64,000 bases of DNA, from contig JAODTK010005287.1 in assembly GCA_026419785.1 (NCBI GenBank), forward strand, positions 112,001-176,000, given 5' to 3'. Shown here in pieces: positions 58,685-64,000 of the stretch. Source of the stretch: Sclerodactyla briareus (taxonomy: Eukaryota > Echinodermata > Holothuroidea > Dendrochirotida > Sclerodactylidae). Both the position numbers and the translations under genes were made by a program. The notes beneath the pieces were generated by a model, which was not told the DNA's origin, did no database searches, and saw only the letters and a list, made by a program, of their open reading frames with translations. How positions within the stretch are numbered: the stretch's first letter is position 1; each line of letters starts with the position of its first letter.

Positions 58685-59760
58685 AATTCTGTTTCGCTTG
58701 CCACAATGGCATAACTCGACATTTGAGAATGCTCTAGGCCTTTCCAGAAAACATGCATCTGTCCGTGCACGTGCGCGTGACTCGGTGATGTCCTATTAAA
58801 CGTGACCCACATTGTCATATGAAACTCCTCATTACCCACGCGGATCACCCGCATTCTATGGCCGTCTGACCCAATGAAACATTTACCTCGAAAAAATTCG
58901 CGCGCTACGCGCCGGTGGGTGCTCGTTGTACACATCCATCGGGAGATATTTCTTTATAGACTTTCCAAGTTGCGTATCTCAAATTGAACAGTACCCCTGA
59001 CCCCATCTGCAGCGCCACCGTGACCGCCCACCTGAGTATGCAGAGGAGTCAAAGGAAAATCAGAGTTTTCATTCCAATTTCCAGCACTCGAACTGCTAAA
59101 ATGGCACATCCAGATGGTTGCAACTACGGCTCCGCAAGTGTATTTCTTGATGATCTAGGCGGTGTGTACAAGTTGAAAATTCTCTCTCCCAACCGAGAAC
59201 TCGCTCGCCCCTCACCTTTCAAAACGCTCAAGATTACTGTGTCGCTGGCACAATGGCATAACTCGACATTTGAGAAGGCCTATAAGGCCTTGCCAGAAAA
59301 ACATGCATCTGTCCGTTCACTTGCGCGTTGCGTGATGTCTATTACTGACCCAATTGTCATATGAAACGTCTCTATTCACGCGTTCACCCATTTCTATGTA
59401 CCTGTGCTGACCCATGAAAAATTTACCTCGAAAAAAAAATTCGCGCGCTCCGCGCGCGGTGGGGCTACGTTGACACATCCATGCGGGAGATTTTTTTCTT
59501 ATAACTTTCCAATCGGCGTAGATTCTCAAAATGAAAGTACACCGTGACCCCCATCTGCAGTGCCACCGTGACCCTGCCCCTCCTGAGTATTTCAGGCGGA
59601 TCGTACAAAGGAAAATTCAGATTTTTCATTCCCCCGCCCTGCTAAAATGGCACAGTCCAATAGGTTTGCCACTAACTCCTCAAGTGTAATTCTGATGATC
59701 TACTAGGCGGTGTGCAGTTGAAATTTCTCCAACCGAGAACTCGCCCCTCAAACCTTTTCA
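58685..59760. repeat. Tandem duplication, about 550-bp unit
   Basis: CACAATGGCATAACTCGACATTTGAGAA recurs at 58,699 and 59,248. Following copies of AAACATGCATCTGTCCGT, ATTGTCATATGAAAC, TTTACCTCGAAAAAA, a CGCGCGCTNCGCGC palindrome and CCATCTGCAGNGCCACCGTGACC keep the same order. Confidence 0.85.
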
Positions 59761-59764
59761 AAAC

Positions 59765-61319
59765 GATTGACGCCCCTGTTCAATTCTACCCCATTTCTAG
59801 CCTGACGTCAACGAATAACCAGCCATTGGGAAAACTTTTCACACAACCTTGGAGAATTTTCACTCCAAATGGAAAATATTTAGAAATTGGGTCTAAGTAT
59901 CTGCCCATTAAATGAGTCAGATAATACATTCAGGTGGCAGAAGATTATACCAAGTTAGGGCAACCCATTATCATTTAGTCACCGGGGCACAACGCATATC
60001 CAAGTTGAGATTGAGGGGAGGGGGGGGCACCCGGCGCGCGAGGATTTTTTTCAAGAAAAATTGTAACAAAAAAAAACCTTGCCGGCTGAGAACGTTACGC
60101 TTGACATGGCCGCAGCCTAAAATTCACCCTGGAAGGGTATTTCCGGCAATATCTGGGGGGGCTCGTAACCAAAATTTTTTCTGGTACGACGTCGCGCCAG
60201 CCGATGTGGCGCCCGCGTAGTTGTATAATTGGTGCCCCCAATCAAATGTCTGTGGTGCCCCCCCCCCCCTCCTTGTCCCCAAAATGAAAGTCTGGTGATG
60301 CCACTGGCCTCAGGCACTCAATATTATTCGAGAGAATGGACAATGACTGGTGCAGCATACCTTGAAGCATGCATGGTGAATGGATGTTCTGTAGATGAAC
60401 TGTCATTTCTTACGAATACCGACATAGGCTGACATGAATACTTGTTGAATTTTTTTTCACTTGTTTTTTTTTTTGCTTTCTGAGCACAACGTCCCCACTC
60501 TAGAGAGCAACATTTTTTCATCAGACAACCATCCTAGACCATCCTGGTTACTGTAATTTAGAACTCTCTCGGAATTGCCGTTTCCGGCCACATGGAGGTT
60601 TTTGAAAAGAAAATTTTCCTTGTACGCCGGGCGCTAACTCGTGGTACCATATTTCGGGTCAAACGAATATAGAGAAATCGAGCAGGGATGAAGCAACATC
60701 AGGATACAAATGAACTAAGATTTTACCAACTGAGTGCCCACAATTTGTTATTGAATGCCCCCAAAATGTTGGAAAAAATTGCGCGCTCTTCGCGCAATAG
60801 TCTAGTTTCGTGATCAGTAGGCTTTACTGTACTGCATGATTTGCAATAAAATTAGGAAACTTTTGAGATTTGGGAAATTTTATTTCTTACAACATGACAA
60901 GCTTTGATATCAACCGCCTCTACAAAAGGTTGGCTATGCCACGCAGTGAAATCCTTAAAAATTAGGTCAGGGAAAGTGTCATTTCCCGCCATCTAGGGGG
61001 CCTCATTTTCCAAATGTTCTTGTCGCTCCGCTCCACCCAATGATGGCGCTTCCGCTTAGATAGTCAACATGGCGCCCCCCCTCCCAGAAAAATTCTCAGC
61101 CCCCCAGATGCCCCCAACTGGAAAAATCCAGGCGACGGCCACTGCATACAGGACCAGGGGCGGCGCTTACAGGGGGCAGGAGGCGCGGTCCACAACCATG
61201 GGGTTTTGGGCCGAAAAAATAGAATCGAGTGGGCGATGTTTTAACGCAATATTTTCGTAGGGGGTGGGTGAGGTGTTATAATCTTAAAATATACTATCTA
61301 CTACTACTATCAAGTTTGG
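59765..61319. other. C-rich interspersed elements, no genes
   Basis: Contains R2-type elements at 60,185-60,310 (GCCGATGTGGCGCCCGCGTAG...GCCCCCCCCCCCTCC...TGGTGATGCCACTGG) and 61,030-61,150 (ATGATGGCGCTTCCGCTTAGATAGT...CCACTG). GCGCGCTCTTCGCGC lies near 60,781. No exon seen. Confidence 0.5.
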
Positions 61320-62695
61320 CCAAAATCCAGTGGAATAGGAAATAAAATGTTGTGGTGACAGTATTTAACTCTCGTGTAAATGAAAAACACCAATTTTTGC
61401 GCTCTTCAGACGCGCGTGCCTGTGTTCTCTTCGTCAGTTTTCATTTGATCCGATGATAACCCACGCAATGGATCTAATGTACCAATAATCAAGTTCGCGG
61501 ATTCAAACAAAATTCCGCAGAGGGGGCCACGTTCGAGTCCCCCAATAAAATCATAGTTATCGGTAAATGAAAAAACCCAAAATAGCGTTGCATCCGATTA
61601 TTATGCCCGCAGCAATTTACTGTACCAAACATGAATTCACGGATTCGACAAATCTTTCGTAGATGGGGGGGGGGGGGGGCAAGTTCACCCAAATCCCCAA
61701 TGGAAAATTTGTGGTGATAGTTTGTTAACAATTAGTTAAATCGAAAACCCAAATATTTTCGCGCGCTTCGCGTGCGTGGTTGTGTTTTCTACAGCAATAT
61801 CATTTGATCCGATTATATGCCCCGCATGAGTCTACTTGTACCGAAAAATCAAGTGGTCGGAATCGAACAACCTTCAAAGATGGGGGGCACGTTCCCCCAC
61901 TCAAATTCTTGTGAAAAAAAATGTTGTGGTGATAGTTTAACACTTAGTAAAAAAAAAAAAAAAAAAAAAATTCCGTGCGATTCGCGCGCGGCCTGTGTTT
62001 TCTTCGTCACTTTTCATTTGAAACCGAGTATATGCCACGCATCAATTTAAGTAACAAATATGAAGTTCTGCGGATTCGCACGAATCTGTGTAGAAGGGGG
62101 GGGGGGCATGTTCACCCAAATCCCCAAAATGGAATGTGTGGTGATAGTTTTTAACACTTTTGTTTAAAAGATATCGAAACCCAAATATTTTCCGCGCTTC
62201 GCGTGCGTGGTTGTGTTTTCTCTACAGCAATTTCATTTGATCTATCCGATTATATAGCCCACACGCATGATTCTACTTTACGAAAATCAGTTTGTCGGAT
62301 CTAACAAACCTTCAAAGATGGGGCACTTCCCCAACCAAATTCTTGTGAAAAAATGGTTGTGGTGATAAGTTTTTAACCTATGTAAAAAAAAAAAAAAAAA
62401 AAAAAAATCCGTGGCGCTTCCCGCGCGTGCCTGTGTTTTCTTCGTCCAATTTTCATTTTCACGGCGCTTATATGCCCAGCAATCAGTCAATTTATTACCA
62501 AATATGAAGTTCTGCGGATTTTTCGCACGAATCTTTGTATGGGGGGGGGGGGCCTGTTCACCGCAATTCCAAATGAAAAACAGTTTGTGGTGATAGTTTT
62601 TTTTAACACTTAGGTAAATCAAAAACCCAAAAATTTTCCCGCGCGTTCGCGCGCGTGGTTTTGTTTCTACAGCACTTTTCCTTTGATAGAGTCCG
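61320..62695. repeat. Higher-order tandem array, alternating A/B monomers of about 215 bp
   Basis: GTGGTGATAGTTTTTAACACTT-like anchors lie at about 61,351, 61,711, 61,923, 62,136, 62,357 and 62,583. Two monomer types alternate. A has CTACAGCAATTTCATTTGATCCGATTATATGCCC and CAACCTTCAAAGATGGGG. B has TTCTTCGTCACTTTTCATTTG, AAATATGAAGTTCTGCGGATT and a long G-run. Most junctions carry a CGCGCTTCGCGNG palindrome and A-runs. Confidence 0.8.
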
Positions 62696-64000
62696 ATTAT
62701 TGTCCACGCAGTCGCAAGCGTGCCGTGTTTTTCGTTCTTCGTCATTTTCATTTCCCGATTGTTAAAGGACACGAATATCTCTACTGTACCGTTTGGGGCT
62801 GTCGACTTCAGGGAGAGGCGTTCATCAGTATTCGGCTGGGGGGACGCATTCCGGCCACCCCAGTACTGCCTGCTTACTCCAGCGTTATTCAGCCTCCAAC
62901 AATCGGCAGTACAAAGCTCAATACAATCTTACGAATTACTGGGGCCTTGCCGCATAGGCGCAACAGTAAACTGAAAAGCCTTACGTTCCCGATCGAGTTT
63001 TTTTTTTTTTTGTGTATGCTATCAGTTTATGATGCTATGCGGTCGATGATGGTCGTCGGGAACATCCTCTCTATCATAAAGTGAGGAAAAATTTGAATAA
63101 TAATACCCATTATACAAAATGACAAGGACAAAAAGCCAACTTAAAGATTGTTCAGTGTCGATGAACGGCCCCAGAGAGGCGACCTCCTGTCAGCAGGGAG
63201 CTTCAACGGCCAAAGCAACAGTTTTCTGTGTAACGCTACGCGCCAACTGTAGTGGCGCTCCGCTTAAATAGTCAATAATCAACTTTCGCCCCTTATTGTA
63301 AAAACCTGGCGCCGCCCCGGTACAGGGCACACTAGTGAAACTAGGGGAAAAGTCAAGAAGGATAGACCAGCCAATTGTACGATTAGAACTGAGACGGAAT
63401 CCTTCTTCAAAGCGTGATATGGAAAATTGGAAAAAAGAACTCCCAGAGACCCGTCGGGGAACTCCTGGCGCCGCCCTGCCCAAAAGAGGATGGGAATATT
63501 GAGCCACAAACGGGCCACATTAGTGAGGTGATGGTTGGTTAGATAGCGCTGGTGAAGTGCCCTTGATTTGAAACATATGATAAAGATATACGACATTTGG
63601 TTTATTTTAGGAATTTGATTTACGATGTGAATTGTGTTGTAGGATAGTTTATCTATATCAATTATTCCACTATGTGTGTAATACTCTATTTTTCCTACGT
63701 TCTGCTTTCTCTTTCTGGGAGTCTCCCGCTTTGTTAAGGCTATCATAGGCTTTTTGGGAGACTTCCTTCACTTTGTATATATGCTTGTGAGAAACAGATC
63801 AGATATAAATATATCAAGGCTATTTAGTTTCCATCGGTATTGGAGAGATCCACCAATTATGTGCATATATTTCTTTAATATATTCGAAGATATCTGCAAA
63901 CTGCATTGGACGATATCCCCATTGTTCGAATATATCTGCAAATAATTGTGGATATCCCAAATACTGAATAAAAACTGAAATGACTTGCCATATCTATGGC
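62696..64000. other. Unannotated, with one R2 element and a small duplication
   Basis: An R2-type copy lies at 63,240-63,330 (GTAGTGGCGCTCCGCTTAAATAGTCA...CTGGCGCCGCCCC). A 46-bp tandem duplication lies at about 63,883-63,962 (TTCGAANATATCTGCAAA...GATATCCC). Frames at 63,190-63,746 (-) and the opposite plus frame (KRDMENWKKELPETRRG near 63,420) are open, but nothing is recognised. Confidence 0.4.

Noticed and set aside
62287..62772. 161-codon minus-strand frame
   Set aside because: Spans the tandem array at 61.3-62.7 kb and is a repeat shadow.

Overview
The window looks like animal nuclear DNA, most likely from a marine invertebrate. It is AT-rich, packed with interspersed and tandem repeats, has introns with GT..AG borders, and carries remnants of non-LTR retrotransposons (endonuclease/RT, with ATT-repeat tails) of the kind common in echinoderms, hemichordates, lancelets and lophotrochozoans. 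I cannot fix the phylum. No bacterial operons, rRNA genes, intact tRNA genes or CRISPR arrays were seen. Highly conserved exons are broken by many 1-nt insertions and deletions, often in homopolymers. This suggests an unpolished long-read assembly, so the lack of long ORFs is not proof that genes are dead.

The surest host coding sequence is a minus-strand M14B metallocarboxypeptidase (carboxypeptidase D/M/E-like). One large exon (43,638-44,586) holds a hydrophobic N-terminal anchor and most of the catalytic domain; after an intron, a second exon (41,848-41,989) carries the catalytic Glu. A second, different M14 exon lies at 3,561-3,865, also on the minus strand. It is followed by diverged, tandemly repeated pieces of the next carboxypeptidase exon at 960-1,397. 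Weaker unrecognised exon candidates lie at 12.66-13.80 kb (-), 25.90-26.04 kb (+), 29.55-29.75 kb (-) and 34.78-35.67 kb (-).

Mobile DNA: a degraded LINE (endonuclease, RT with FADD box, C-terminus) fills 16.8-19.64 kb (-). LINE fragments lie near 13.9 kb (+), 22.3-22.7 kb (-), 31.9-32.4 kb (-) and 58.1 kb (+). tRNA-like SINEs lie near 4.0-4.3, 38.0-38.2 and possibly 45.1 kb. Tandem arrays with periods from about 50 to 550 bp occur throughout, including an alternating two-monomer array at 61.3-62.7 kb.

The most unusual structure is at 48.7-54.7 kb. A satellite monomer is split at a TTAA. Inserted there are a 273-bp TTAA-flanked inverted-repeat element (48,881-49,153) and, directly abutting it, a 5.1-kb segment (49,158-54,258) also flanked by TTAA and ending in the same type of terminal inverted repeat. 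That segment is mostly GC-rich and made of tandem arrays (about 55, 187 and 74 bp) plus an AT-rich array of about 110-130 bp. They look like ribosomal spacer DNA, but no mature rRNA is recognisable. Relatives with the same ends occur at 6.9, 10.1 and 22.8 kb, forming a family that seems to use TTAA targets and to carry variable cargo.
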